DNA from: an uncultured Lachnospiraceae bacterium
Lineage (GTDB): Bacteria > Bacillota > Clostridia > Lachnospirales > Lachnospiraceae
DNA length: 64,000 nucleotides
Assembly: GCA_947566645.1 (NCBI GenBank)
Contig: CANOKL010000009.1
Coordinates: 42,908-106,907, forward strand
Reading direction: 5' to 3'
In this document: positions 9,215 to 16,715 of the stretch, piece after piece
How positions within the stretch are numbered: the stretch's first letter is position 1
How the letters are laid out: each line of letters opens with the position of its first letter
Translations under genes and position numbers: made by a program
The notes under the pieces: model-generated
Seen by the model: the letters and a program-made list of their open reading frames with translations, nothing else
Databases searched by the model: none
What the model was told of the DNA's origin: nothing

Positions 9215-9922
9215 ATGAATCAACACATCTTAGAAACAAAGTGTCTTACGAAAACATTTCACAAGCATCATGCTGTCAGTAATCTTTCCATGAGTGTACC
9301 CAGGTGTAGTGTTTACGGGCTTCTTGGCCCCAATGGGGCCGGGAAATCCACGCTCTTAAAAATGATGACAGGAATTCTGCGCCCTACAGAAGGCCGGATT
9401 CTTTTTGACGGTCATGAGTGGAGCCGGAGAGATCTGGCACGGATCGGTGCATTAATTGAGACTCCGCCGATCTATGAAAATCTGACGGCATGGGAGAATC
9501 TGAAGGTCCGCGCCCTGCTTCTGGGGATACCGGATGAACGGATCGGGGAGGTGCTTAACCTGGTAGACCTGGCCGGTACGGGAAAGAAAAGGTCCGGGAC
9601 ATTTTCTCTGGGAATGAAACAGCGGCTGGGGCTTGGAATCGCGCTTCTTGCACATCCAGATCTTTTAATTCTGGATGAGCCCCTGAATGGACTGGATCCT
9701 GTCGGAATCAGGGAGCTCCGGGCACTGATCAGAAGGTTTCCTGAGGAAGGGATCACTGTGATTGTATCAAGTCACATTTTAAGTGAAATCGGGCAGACTG
9801 CAGACTATATCGGAATTATGGCAGACGGCGTGCTTGGATTTCAGGGAGAGATGCCCGAAGACGGGCATCTGGAGCAGTTGTTCATGGAAGTGGCGGGAAG
9901 AAAGGAGGCTTATTCATGTTAA
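9215..9922 (+). CDS. Lantibiotic/antimicrobial-peptide resistance ABC transporter ATPase (LanF/CprA-like)
   Basis: A 235-residue ABC ATPase with Walker A GPNGAGKST (residues 38-46), signature FSLGMKQRLG, Walker B LLILDEPLNGLDPVG and switch His in VSSHILSE. The LNGLDP form and short length are typical of the lantibiotic-immunity LanF/BcrA group. Two permease genes of about 250 residues and a two-component system follow, the arrangement of the Clostridioides CprABC-CprRK resistance locus. The start has AAGGAGG eight bases upstream. It should power removal of peptides that attack the membrane or lipid II. The inducing peptide is unknown. Confidence 0.87.
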   Translation: MNQHILETKCLTKTFHKHHAVSNLSMSVPRCSVYGLLGPNGAGKSTLLKMMTGILRPTEGRILFDGHEWSRRDLARIGALIETPPIYENLTAWENLKVRALLLGIPDERIGEVLNLVDLAGTGKKRSGTFSLGMKQRLGLGIALLAHPDLLILDEPLNGLDPVGIRELRALIRRFPEEGITVIVSSHILSEIGQTADYIGIMADGVLGFQGEMPEDGHLEQLFMEVAGRKEAYSC

Positions 9923-10683
9923 GAAAATGCTATCAGGCCGAAGTGTTAAAGAACCGCCACACCATGGCGGCAAAGCTTGCGGTACTCATGCCAGTTACCG
10001 TTGTCCTTCTTGCGTCGGTGCTTACGAAGAACTATGTGGTGATTGACTGCTATAACTGGTGGTATGTGGGGATTCTGCCTGCCTGTGTGGCGCTGGTTAC
10101 AGGTATTGTGGATGCAAAAGAAAAGAGACAGAAAAACCGGAATATTTTAAGTCTGCCCATAGATATGAAAACGATCTGGGATGGAAAGGTTGTGTACGGA
10201 ATCCGGATGCTTGCGGTTTCCCTTGCTGTTCTTGGCACGATTACCCTTTTCGTATGGTTCCTTTTCAGAACTCTGCTCCATATGGAATTTCCTGTTGAGA
10301 TTAGCGCGTCCAGGCAGGTTGCGGGAGCGGCTGTCCTGCTTGTGACCAGTCTGTGGCAGGTGCCGTTTTGTCTGTTTTTGCAGCAGCTTGCCGGGAATGG
10401 GGCGGCTCCTCTTATCCATGTGGCAGTTTACGGGTGTATGGCATGTACAGTTTCCTTAAAGCCATATTTTATGCTTGTGCCAGGAGGAATTTCAGCAAGG
10501 CTTATGTGCTGTATATTAGGTGTTCTTCCGAATGGCCTCGTGGCAAGGCCCGGAAGTGACACCTATCTGCCGGAGCTTGTCAGCATCCGTGCAGTACCTG
10601 TTGGAATTCTAAGCTCTCTGATATGGTTCTTTTTGCTGTGGCAGGCCGGCAGATGGTGGTTTGGGAAGGGGGTGATGGAATAG
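9916..10683 (+). CDS. Lantibiotic-resistance ABC transporter permease (LanE/MutE-like)
   Basis: A 255-residue membrane protein with about six predicted helices. The start MLRKCYQAEVLKNRHTMAAK is the cytoplasmic amphipathic segment seen in LanE/LanG permeases, followed by helices around residues 20-40, 52-68, 98-122, 138-158 and near the C-terminus. It overlaps the ATPase gene by seven bases and has AAAGGAGG upstream of its ATG. With the next permease it would form the membrane part of the transporter. Assignment rests mainly on context and topology, since these permeases diverge fast. Confidence 0.75.
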   Translation: MLRKCYQAEVLKNRHTMAAKLAVLMPVTVVLLASVLTKNYVVIDCYNWWYVGILPACVALVTGIVDAKEKRQKNRNILSLPIDMKTIWDGKVVYGIRMLAVSLAVLGTITLFVWFLFRTLLHMEFPVEISASRQVAGAAVLLVTSLWQVPFCLFLQQLAGNGAAPLIHVAVYGCMACTVSLKPYFMLVPGGISARLMCCILGVLPNGLVARPGSDTYLPELVSIRAVPVGILSSLIWFFLLWQAGRWWFGKGVME

Positions 10684-11439
10684 ATGCGGGAATTGTTAAG
10701 TCTGATACATTCTGAGTTTTATAAGATGAGGCACACGATATTTTTCTGGCTTCATCTGCTCCTTCCGGTATTTGGAATTCTGCTTTTTTTGTGTTATTAT
10801 AGTGTCAGTCCCCATAAGTGGGAGAGTGAGGTTTCCGGTTACATTACAGTTCTTACGACAGCCCTTCCCCTTATTATCAGTATTGTGTGTGCCCAGAGTA
10901 TTTCGCCGGAGGAAGGGAACCATTTTCTGGTATTTCTTGGAACGGCGGTAAAAAGGTGGAATTCGGTTCTGGCCAAATGGTTTATGGTATATTGTGCAGG
11001 GCTTATGGCAATGTCACTGGCGGTTGGCGGTTTTATGGCGGGATATAGTCTTCTTCTTAAGAGAGTCCGTTTTGACGTCAGATTCTGCTTTACCCTGATT
11101 CTTCTTATGTGGCTTGGCAGTATGGGTCTGTATGTCCTCCATATTTTCCTGAATCTATGGAAGCCCCGGAGCATTTCCATCGGCATCGGGGCTGTAGAAT
11201 CGGTTGTATCGGCCCTTATGCTTACCGGCCTTGGGGATGGAATCTGGCAGTTTTTTCCCTGTGCGTATGCCGGTCACTGGGAAGGCTTTTATATCCGGTA
11301 TTACCTGGAAGGAAGCCTGCCTGTGGCAGGAGAGGCGGTAAAAGTTCTGATCTTTATAAACGGGACAGTGACGGCGGGGATTGTTCTGGCTGTAATGGCG
11401 GGATTTCATTTCTATGAAGGAAGGCGGATCTATGATTAG
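10684..11439 (+). CDS. Lantibiotic-resistance ABC transporter permease (LanG/MutG-like)
   Basis: A 251-residue permease with six likely membrane helices, starting MRELLSLIHSEFYKMRHT, the usual cytoplasmic lead of this family. The segment IVCAQSISPEEGNHFLVFLG resembles the conserved AxSxxxExxxGxF loop of LanG permeases. The ATG follows the previous TAG stop directly. Its end overlaps the regulator gene by eight bases, tying transporter and two-component system into one operon. Confidence 0.75.
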   Translation: MRELLSLIHSEFYKMRHTIFFWLHLLLPVFGILLFLCYYSVSPHKWESEVSGYITVLTTALPLIISIVCAQSISPEEGNHFLVFLGTAVKRWNSVLAKWFMVYCAGLMAMSLAVGGFMAGYSLLLKRVRFDVRFCFTLILLMWLGSMGLYVLHIFLNLWKPRSISIGIGAVESVVSALMLTGLGDGIWQFFPCAYAGHWEGFYIRYYLEGSLPVAGEAVKVLIFINGTVTAGIVLAVMAGFHFYEGRRIYD

Positions 11440-12109
11440 AATACTGGCGGTTGATGATGACAAGGGAATATTGAGGCTGATAAAGAATGCATTAGAAAAA
11501 GAGGGATATGAGGTGACGGCAGTGGAGCATCCGGATCAGGTAACCAGTCTTGCACTTCAGGATTACCAGCTGATCCTTCTGGATGTCATGATGCCGGAAA
11601 AGGACGGGTTTACTCTGTGTGAGGAGATCCGGGAGCTGACGGACTGTCCCATTCTGTTCCTTACGGCAAAGACCGGAGAGCAGGATCTGATGCGGGGACT
11701 CGGACTTGGCGGTGATGATTATATCGCCAAGCCTTTCGGCATCGGCGAGTTAAGGGCACGTGTGGCGGCTCATCTCCGGAGAGAGAGCAGAGAAAAAAAG
11801 AATGCGGTATCTGTAGGCGGTATAAGCTTTCACCTCAGGGCAAAACAGGCATTTTACGGAGAAAAGGAGCTGGAGTTTACGAAAAGTGAGTATGCCATCT
11901 GCGAATATCTTGCCATGAACCATGGACAGGTATTCTCAAAGGAACGCATCTATGAGGCAGTGTTCGGCTATGATGGTGATAGTGATAATTCCGTTATTAC
12001 AGAGCATGTGAAAAATATCCGGGCAAAATTAAAAAGGGTTCATCTTGACCCGGTTGAGACCGTATGGGGGATAGGATACCGATGGAAATCAGAAAAAGAC
12101 GGACACTGA
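11432..12109 (+). CDS. OmpR-family response regulator (CprR-like)
   Basis: A 225-residue regulator: receiver domain with acidic pocket DDD at residues 8-10, phospho-acceptor Asp51 in LILLDVMMPEKDG, Thr in LTAKTG and Lys in AKPFG; then a winged-helix DNA-binding domain (LEFTKSEYAICEYLA to IGYRWK). The start at 11432 is preferred over an ATG six codons earlier because GAAGGAAGG lies just upstream of it and it begins MIRILAVDDD, the normal start of the fold. It probably controls the transporter in front of it through the direct repeats at 9103-9136. Confidence 0.88.
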   Translation: MIRILAVDDDKGILRLIKNALEKEGYEVTAVEHPDQVTSLALQDYQLILLDVMMPEKDGFTLCEEIRELTDCPILFLTAKTGEQDLMRGLGLGGDDYIAKPFGIGELRARVAAHLRRESREKKNAVSVGGISFHLRAKQAFYGEKELEFTKSEYAICEYLAMNHGQVFSKERIYEAVFGYDGDSDNSVITEHVKNIRAKLKRVHLDPVETVWGIGYRWKSEKDGH

Positions 12110-13512
12110 CGGGCTTCTTCATAAAATATATCTGTATATTCAGTGTAAATACAATTCTGCTCGTTCTTTTTCTGTTTTTCATATTAAATCTGCTGATTCA
12201 TATGGGAGCAGTGCTTCCTGCCAATTATATGGAACAGATGATTCATGAAAACAGGGATAAAATTGTAAACTCAGAAAGGGTCGCAGAGGATCTGCTTCCT
12301 GTAGGAAGCTCATATGGAGTATACAGCATTTCCGGTGATTTCCTGTATGGAAATCTGAAAAGAGAAGAATACGGGCCGGCATGGCAGGCTTATGAAAGTA
12401 ATAACACTTTTGCAGACAGCGGTGGAATATACCGGTTCCTTTTGAGGAATAATGAAGAGGTCTGTATTATAAAATACAAGATTAAGACCCAGGCAACAAA
12501 TGAATTTTTACGGAATCATCTTCCGCCTCCGGATTTTTGTATTCTGCTCCTGTTTTTTGTACTGTTTTTGCTGCAGACGGTACTGATCTCAAAGCACTTT
12601 GCACGTTCAATCGCAAAACGGCTTAAGGTGCTGGAAGAGGTGACAGAAAAGATCCGCTGCCATGATCTGGAGATCGGGGATGCACATTCGGATCTCCGTG
12701 AAATTGACCAGGTACTCGTATCTCTGTCCAGTATGGGAGAGGCATTAAAAGATTCCCTGAACGAACAGTGGACAATGGAAAAACACAAGAAGGATCAGAT
12801 TGCGGCCCTTGCTCATGATATCAAGACTCCCCTGACCGTAATTAAGGGAAATGCAGAGCTGTTAAGTGAAGAGGCGTTAGGGCCCTCTGGCAGGGAGTAT
12901 ACGGAATATATCAGGGAGAACGCGGCAGAGATCGAAAATTACCTCCTGCTCCTCCAGGATATGATTCTGTCAGAGGACACTCAGGTACAGGAAGCAGTGA
13001 TTCCTGCGGCTGAGCTGGCAGACCAGCTCATTTCCAGGGCAGAGACACTGGCGTCAGGATATTCCGCCGGACAGATCTCAGTAGAAGTAAAGAAATCCCC
13101 TTTTCTGTCAGGGGAGCTTAGCTGCGACGTCAGACAGATAAAGCGGGCGTGGGATAATATTCTTGGCAATGCCCTTGAATATACTCTGGAGGCAGACCGC
13201 CTGCAAAAGGGCGCCCCCGGGATCTGCCTTCCAATCCTGATCACCATGGAAAAAACAGAGCACTCAGGGGAATCTTACCTGTCCGCAGGAATTACCGACC
13301 GGGGAGACGGCTTCACAGAAGAAGACCTGATCCATGCAGCCAGTCAGTTCTATCAGGGAGACAAAAGCCGCCACAAGAAAAATCACAAAGGACTGGGGCT
13401 TTTTACTGCATCCAGTTTTGCCGTACGCCAGGGCGGGAGGCTCCTGTTAGAGAACAGCCCGGAAGAAGACTGCGGCGCCCGGGTAACCCTTATGCTGAAG
13501 CTTAACATTTAA
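12082..13512 (+). CDS. Sensor histidine kinase (CprK-like)
   Basis: A kinase of about 476 residues from this start. Two membrane helices (about residues 14-39 and 152-170) enclose an extracellular loop of about 110 residues; then HAMP-like linker, dimerisation helix with His245 in LAHDIKTPLTVIKGN, N-box DNILGNALEYT and G-boxes DRGDGF and GLGLFTA. It overlaps the regulator gene. An ATG at 12064 is in frame, but GGGGGATAGG sits correctly for 12082. The extracellular loop is larger than in BceS-type kinases, so it may sense peptide directly rather than through the transporter. Confidence 0.85.
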   Translation: MEIRKRRTLTGFFIKYICIFSVNTILLVLFLFFILNLLIHMGAVLPANYMEQMIHENRDKIVNSERVAEDLLPVGSSYGVYSISGDFLYGNLKREEYGPAWQAYESNNTFADSGGIYRFLLRNNEEVCIIKYKIKTQATNEFLRNHLPPPDFCILLLFFVLFLLQTVLISKHFARSIAKRLKVLEEVTEKIRCHDLEIGDAHSDLREIDQVLVSLSSMGEALKDSLNEQWTMEKHKKDQIAALAHDIKTPLTVIKGNAELLSEEALGPSGREYTEYIRENAAEIENYLLLLQDMILSEDTQVQEAVIPAAELADQLISRAETLASGYSAGQISVEVKKSPFLSGELSCDVRQIKRAWDNILGNALEYTLEADRLQKGAPGICLPILITMEKTEHSGESYLSAGITDRGDGFTEEDLIHAASQFYQGDKSRHKKNHKGLGLFTASSFAVRQGGRLLLENSPEEDCGARVTLMLKLNI

Positions 13513-13530
13513 AGCGGAAATCACTTCATT

Positions 13531-13572
13531 CACGCAATATCCATTGCGTGTGCGCTAAAATTCTGTTACGAT
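13531..13572 (+). promoter_or_regulatory. Inverted repeat and promoter before the NfeD/SPFH genes
   Basis: CACGCAAT and ATTGCGTG (13531-13550) form a perfect 8-bp inverted repeat with a 4-base loop and no T-run. Its right half contains TTGCGT (13544-13549), 17 bases from TACGAT (13567-13572), which also has an extended -10 TG. The repeat may therefore be an operator over the -35 box, or the end of the previous operon. Confidence 0.45.
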
Positions 13573-13595
13573 AGGCTCAGAAAGGAAGTGAGCAT

Positions 13596-14051
13596 ATGAT
13601 AATGAAGGACAGTTATATTACGATCGCATGGCTGGTGCTTTTGATCATCCTTCTGATCATTGAGATCATCACAGTAGGGCTTACGAGCATCTGGGCGGCA
13701 GGCGGTGCACTGGCGGCACTGATCCTGAATCTCCTGGGTATATCGCTTCTGTGGCAGGTTGTGGTGTTCTTCATTGTAACCTTCGTGCTCCTGTACTTTA
13801 CCAGGCCGTTTGCCATACGTTTTATCAACACCCGGAGGGAGAAGACGAACTACGAGGGCATTATCGGCAAGACCATTCGCATAGCAGAGACGGTAGACAA
13901 CATCAGTCAGACCGGAATGGCAGTTGTGAATGGCCAGGAATGGACGGTGAGGGCAGAGAAGGAAAATGAAATCCTGGAACCAGGGACACTGGCCAAGGTA
14001 GTCAACATTGCAGGCGTAAAATTAATTGTAAGAAAGTATGAGGAGGAATAG
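13596..14051 (+). CDS. NfeD-family membrane protein
   Basis: A 151-residue NfeD-like protein. Two to three membrane helices fill residues 8-75, with the family motif GLTSIWAAGGALAALIL, and the C-terminal 65 residues form the NfeD OB-fold (IGKTIRIAETVDNISQTGMAVVNGQEWTVRAE). This is the short form without the N-terminal ClpP-like protease domain. Such proteins are almost always encoded next to SPFH/stomatin proteins and help organise membrane microdomains, and the next gene is exactly that partner, two bases away. Confidence 0.87.
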   Translation: MIMKDSYITIAWLVLLIILLIIEIITVGLTSIWAAGGALAALILNLLGISLLWQVVVFFIVTFVLLYFTRPFAIRFINTRREKTNYEGIIGKTIRIAETVDNISQTGMAVVNGQEWTVRAEKENEILEPGTLAKVVNIAGVKLIVRKYEEE

Positions 14052-14053
14052 GA

Positions 14054-14995
14054 ATGAGTGCATTTAGTGGATTTGTTGGTTTAATTGTTGTAATGGTAGT
14101 GGTACTGATTGTTTTGATGCTTCTGATCTCCTGTATCAAGATTGTTCCCCAGGCAAGAGCTATGGTTGTAGAGCGTCTCGGTGCATATCAGGCGACCTGG
14201 AGCACAGGACTTCATTTTAAGGTGCCGATTATCGACCGGGTTGCAAGAAGGGTTGACTTAAAGGAGCAGGTAGTAGACTTTGCGCCCCAGCCGGTGATTA
14301 CAAAGGATAACGTAACCATGAGAATTGACACAGTTGTATTCTATCAGATTACAGACCCGAAGATGTTCTGCTATGGCGTTGCAAATCCCATCATGGCAAT
14401 TGAGAATCTGACTGCAACAACCCTTCGTAACATTATCGGTGATCTGGAGCTTGACCAGACGCTGACCTCAAGAGAGACGATTAATACGAAGATGCGGGCG
14501 TCCCTTGATGTTGCCACCGACCCATGGGGAATCAAGGTAAACCGTGTGGAGCTTAAGAACATCATTCCTCCGGCAGCAATCCAGGATGCCATGGAGAAGC
14601 AGATGAAGGCAGAGCGTGAACGCCGTGAAGCAATCCTGCGGGCAGAAGGCGAGAAGAAATCCACGATTCTTGTTGCAGAAGGTAATAAGGAATCCGCAAT
14701 TCTGGATGCAGAGGCTGAGAAGCAGGCAGCGATCCTCCGTGCCGAGGCACAAAAGGAAGCCAAGATCCGCGAGGCAGAAGGTGAGGCAGAGGCGATTCTT
14801 AAGGTACAGCAGGCAAATGCAGACGGTATCCGCTTCCTCAAGGAGGCAGGCGCAGACCAGGCAGTTCTTACCATCAAGAGCCTGGAGGCATTCGAAAGAG
14901 CAGCAGACGGGCAGGCAACGAAGATTATCATTCCTTCAGAGATCCAGAATCTTGCCGGACTGGTAAAGAGTGCAAAAGAGGTTATAGAGGGATAG
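14054..14995 (+). CDS. SPFH/stomatin-prohibitin (slipin) family protein
   Basis: A 313-residue protein: one N-terminal membrane helix (about residues 8-30), an SPFH domain beginning IVPQARAMVVERLGAYQATW and including VDFAPQPVITKDNVTMRIDT, then a long alanine/glutamate-rich coiled coil (EAEKQAAILRAEAQKEAKIREAEGEAEAIL region) and a conserved tail. This is the prokaryotic stomatin (QmcA/YbbK-type) architecture. It oligomerises on the membrane and commonly works with NfeD, encoded immediately upstream. Client proteins are unknown. Confidence 0.92.
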   Translation: MSAFSGFVGLIVVMVVVLIVLMLLISCIKIVPQARAMVVERLGAYQATWSTGLHFKVPIIDRVARRVDLKEQVVDFAPQPVITKDNVTMRIDTVVFYQITDPKMFCYGVANPIMAIENLTATTLRNIIGDLELDQTLTSRETINTKMRASLDVATDPWGIKVNRVELKNIIPPAAIQDAMEKQMKAERERREAILRAEGEKKSTILVAEGNKESAILDAEAEKQAAILRAEAQKEAKIREAEGEAEAILKVQQANADGIRFLKEAGADQAVLTIKSLEAFERAADGQATKIIIPSEIQNLAGLVKSAKEVIEG

Positions 14996-15035
14996 TACAG
15001 CGGGAGACTGCTCTGAAAAAGAGAGGAGGGGCGGC

Positions 15036-15758
15036 ATGATACATGTATTGATTCTGGAGGATGATCCTGTTTCAAGAGAGGCGCTTTCCAGGATTTTAGC
15101 CGAATACCGGACAGGAATCAGCGTGCATGCCGCCTCCACCTATGAGGAGGCAAAGGAACTGCTGGGCCAGGAGATCCGGTACGATCTGTTTCTTCTGGAT
15201 GTGAACCTGGGAGGAGAGAACCGGGAGGATATCGGCGGTATTCTGTTTGCCAGAGAGATCAGGGAGCAGTTCCGGTATACCTTTACCCCGATTGTGATGA
15301 TTACGGCAATCGGAGCCCTGGAGATGCAGGCATACCGGGAGCTTCACTGTTATCAGTATATTATGAAGCCCTTTTCACCCGGGCAGGTCCGGGAGGTTGT
15401 GAAGAAGGTGCTGGAGAAGGAAAGACAGAAGCAGCCTCCCTTCATAATTGTTAAAAGAGACGGCGTCAATTACCAGGTAAAATGTGAGGATATCCGCTAC
15501 ATAGAGGCCATTCACAGGGGCATCCGCCTTCATCTGAAAAGCGGAAACTGGGATATTCCATATACGACTCTTAAGCAGATTCTTCTGAAGGTTCCAGAGG
15601 GTATGTTTCAGCAGTGCCACCGGATCTATGCAGTAAACCGGAGCGAGGTAGAATACTATGACACGGTGAACCGCATCGTGAAGCTTAAGGATTGCGGGGA
15701 TGTAATTGAGATCGGCGTAACATACAAGGCAGAGATTGGGAGGCTTTTAAGTGATTAG
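15036..15758 (+). CDS. LytTR-family response regulator
   Basis: A 240-residue regulator: receiver domain with Asp9/Asp10 and phospho-acceptor Asp55 in LFLLDVNLGG, Lys in IMKPFSPGQ, then a LytTR DNA-binding domain from about residue 140 (FIIVKRDGVNYQVKCEDIRY to EIGVTYK). LytTR regulators control cell-surface, bacteriocin and quorum functions in Firmicutes. The ribosome site is GAGAGGAGGGG. It overlaps the GHKL kinase gene by eight bases, so the pair forms one system. The target genes are not evident. Confidence 0.9.
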   Translation: MIHVLILEDDPVSREALSRILAEYRTGISVHAASTYEEAKELLGQEIRYDLFLLDVNLGGENREDIGGILFAREIREQFRYTFTPIVMITAIGALEMQAYRELHCYQYIMKPFSPGQVREVVKKVLEKERQKQPPFIIVKRDGVNYQVKCEDIRYIEAIHRGIRLHLKSGNWDIPYTTLKQILLKVPEGMFQQCHRIYAVNRSEVEYYDTVNRIVKLKDCGDVIEIGVTYKAEIGRLLSD

Positions 15759-16602
15759 CTGGGTAAGAAAATTTTTATACCGTATCTTCTGTGTAATCGC
15801 TATGCTGGTATCCGTCTATCTGATTGTAGACTTCCAGATCAGCGGTACCTTTGACTACCGTGTATTCATCATGTTTCTTCTTCTCACAGTAGTCGAAATC
15901 TGGGGGCTCATAGACTGGCGCAGGAATTATCTTCTCATGAAGCAGAAGGAATCCGAATTAAAGCTGTACCAGCATTATATCCAGCCTCTTGAAGAGCTGG
16001 TAAAGGAGATCCGTGCCAGGCAGCATGAATTCGATAACCATATCAATGCCATTCTGAATATGCACCTGACAGTAGGAGACTATGACGGGCTTGTGGCATG
16101 TCAGTCCTCCTATATTACAGAGATTATCAGGGACGATGAGACTAGAAGCTATCTGCCGCTGCTCAGGATCAGCGATAAGGTGCTGGCGGGATTCCTCTAC
16201 AGTAAGATTGTCCGCGCACCGGCTTATGTAAAGACGGAAGTAGAAGTAAAAAGTCTGGAGATCATATCCGGGATCTCAGAACATCATCTGATTGAGATTG
16301 TAGGAACCCTGGTGGATAATGCTTATGAAGCATGCAGCAAAGAAAGAAATCATGTACGCATGGAGCTGGATTCAGAGGATGACCGCCTGGTTTTCATCAT
16401 CAAAAACCAGGTTCAGAATATCAGTATGGACAACCTGCAGAAATTTTTCGAAAAAGGCTACTCCACAAAGAGCAGGGAAGGAGACCGGGGACTGGGGCTC
16501 TATAATGCAAAAGCCCTGATCGAACGCTATAAAGGAACCATCACGGTGAGCCAGGATAAAGAGCAGGAACAGAACTACCTGACGATCATGGTAAATATTT
16601 AA
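15751..16602 (+). CDS. GHKL-type sensor histidine kinase, two membrane helices
   Basis: A 283-residue kinase. Only two membrane helices are seen (about residues 9-28 and 36-55), followed by a coiled region with the AgrC-like phospho-acceptor motif RQHEFDNHIN (His92 most likely) and a GHKL ATPase domain with N-box GTLVDNAYEA and G-box GDRGLGLYNAKALIERYKG. AgrC kinases usually have six or seven helices; this one is much shorter and no signal-peptide gene lies beside it, so it may sense the membrane or bind an intracellular signal. It is coupled to the LytTR regulator. Confidence 0.87.
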   Translation: MISWVRKFLYRIFCVIAMLVSVYLIVDFQISGTFDYRVFIMFLLLTVVEIWGLIDWRRNYLLMKQKESELKLYQHYIQPLEELVKEIRARQHEFDNHINAILNMHLTVGDYDGLVACQSSYITEIIRDDETRSYLPLLRISDKVLAGFLYSKIVRAPAYVKTEVEVKSLEIISGISEHHLIEIVGTLVDNAYEACSKERNHVRMELDSEDDRLVFIIKNQVQNISMDNLQKFFEKGYSTKSREGDRGLGLYNAKALIERYKGTITVSQDKEQEQNYLTIMVNI

Positions 16603-16609
16603 AATTGGT

Positions 16610-16715
16610 AAAATTGGGGACGGGGCATTTTTCTCCGCAAAAGTTCCACTGGAGCTTTTGCGGAGTACTATGGTAAAAAATGCCCCGTCCCCAATTTTCT
16701 ATTGCCCTGTCCCCA
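16610..16715. repeat. REP-like palindrome with GGGGACGGGG arms and inner hairpin
   Basis: A perfect 23-base inverted repeat (16610-16632 and 16676-16698; core GGGGACGGGG) encloses a second hairpin (CTCCGCAAAAG 16633-16643 with CTTTTGCGGAG 16655-16665). A further CCCTGTCCCC follows at 16705-16714. The same two GC cores occur in the palindrome at 2271-2350. It may also end transcription of the converging genes. Confidence 0.8.

Noticed and set aside
14371..15075. 234-codon minus-strand frame opposite the SPFH gene
   Set aside because: Serine/alanine-rich text is the usual antisense product of an Ala/Glu-rich coiled coil; the plus-strand gene is certain.
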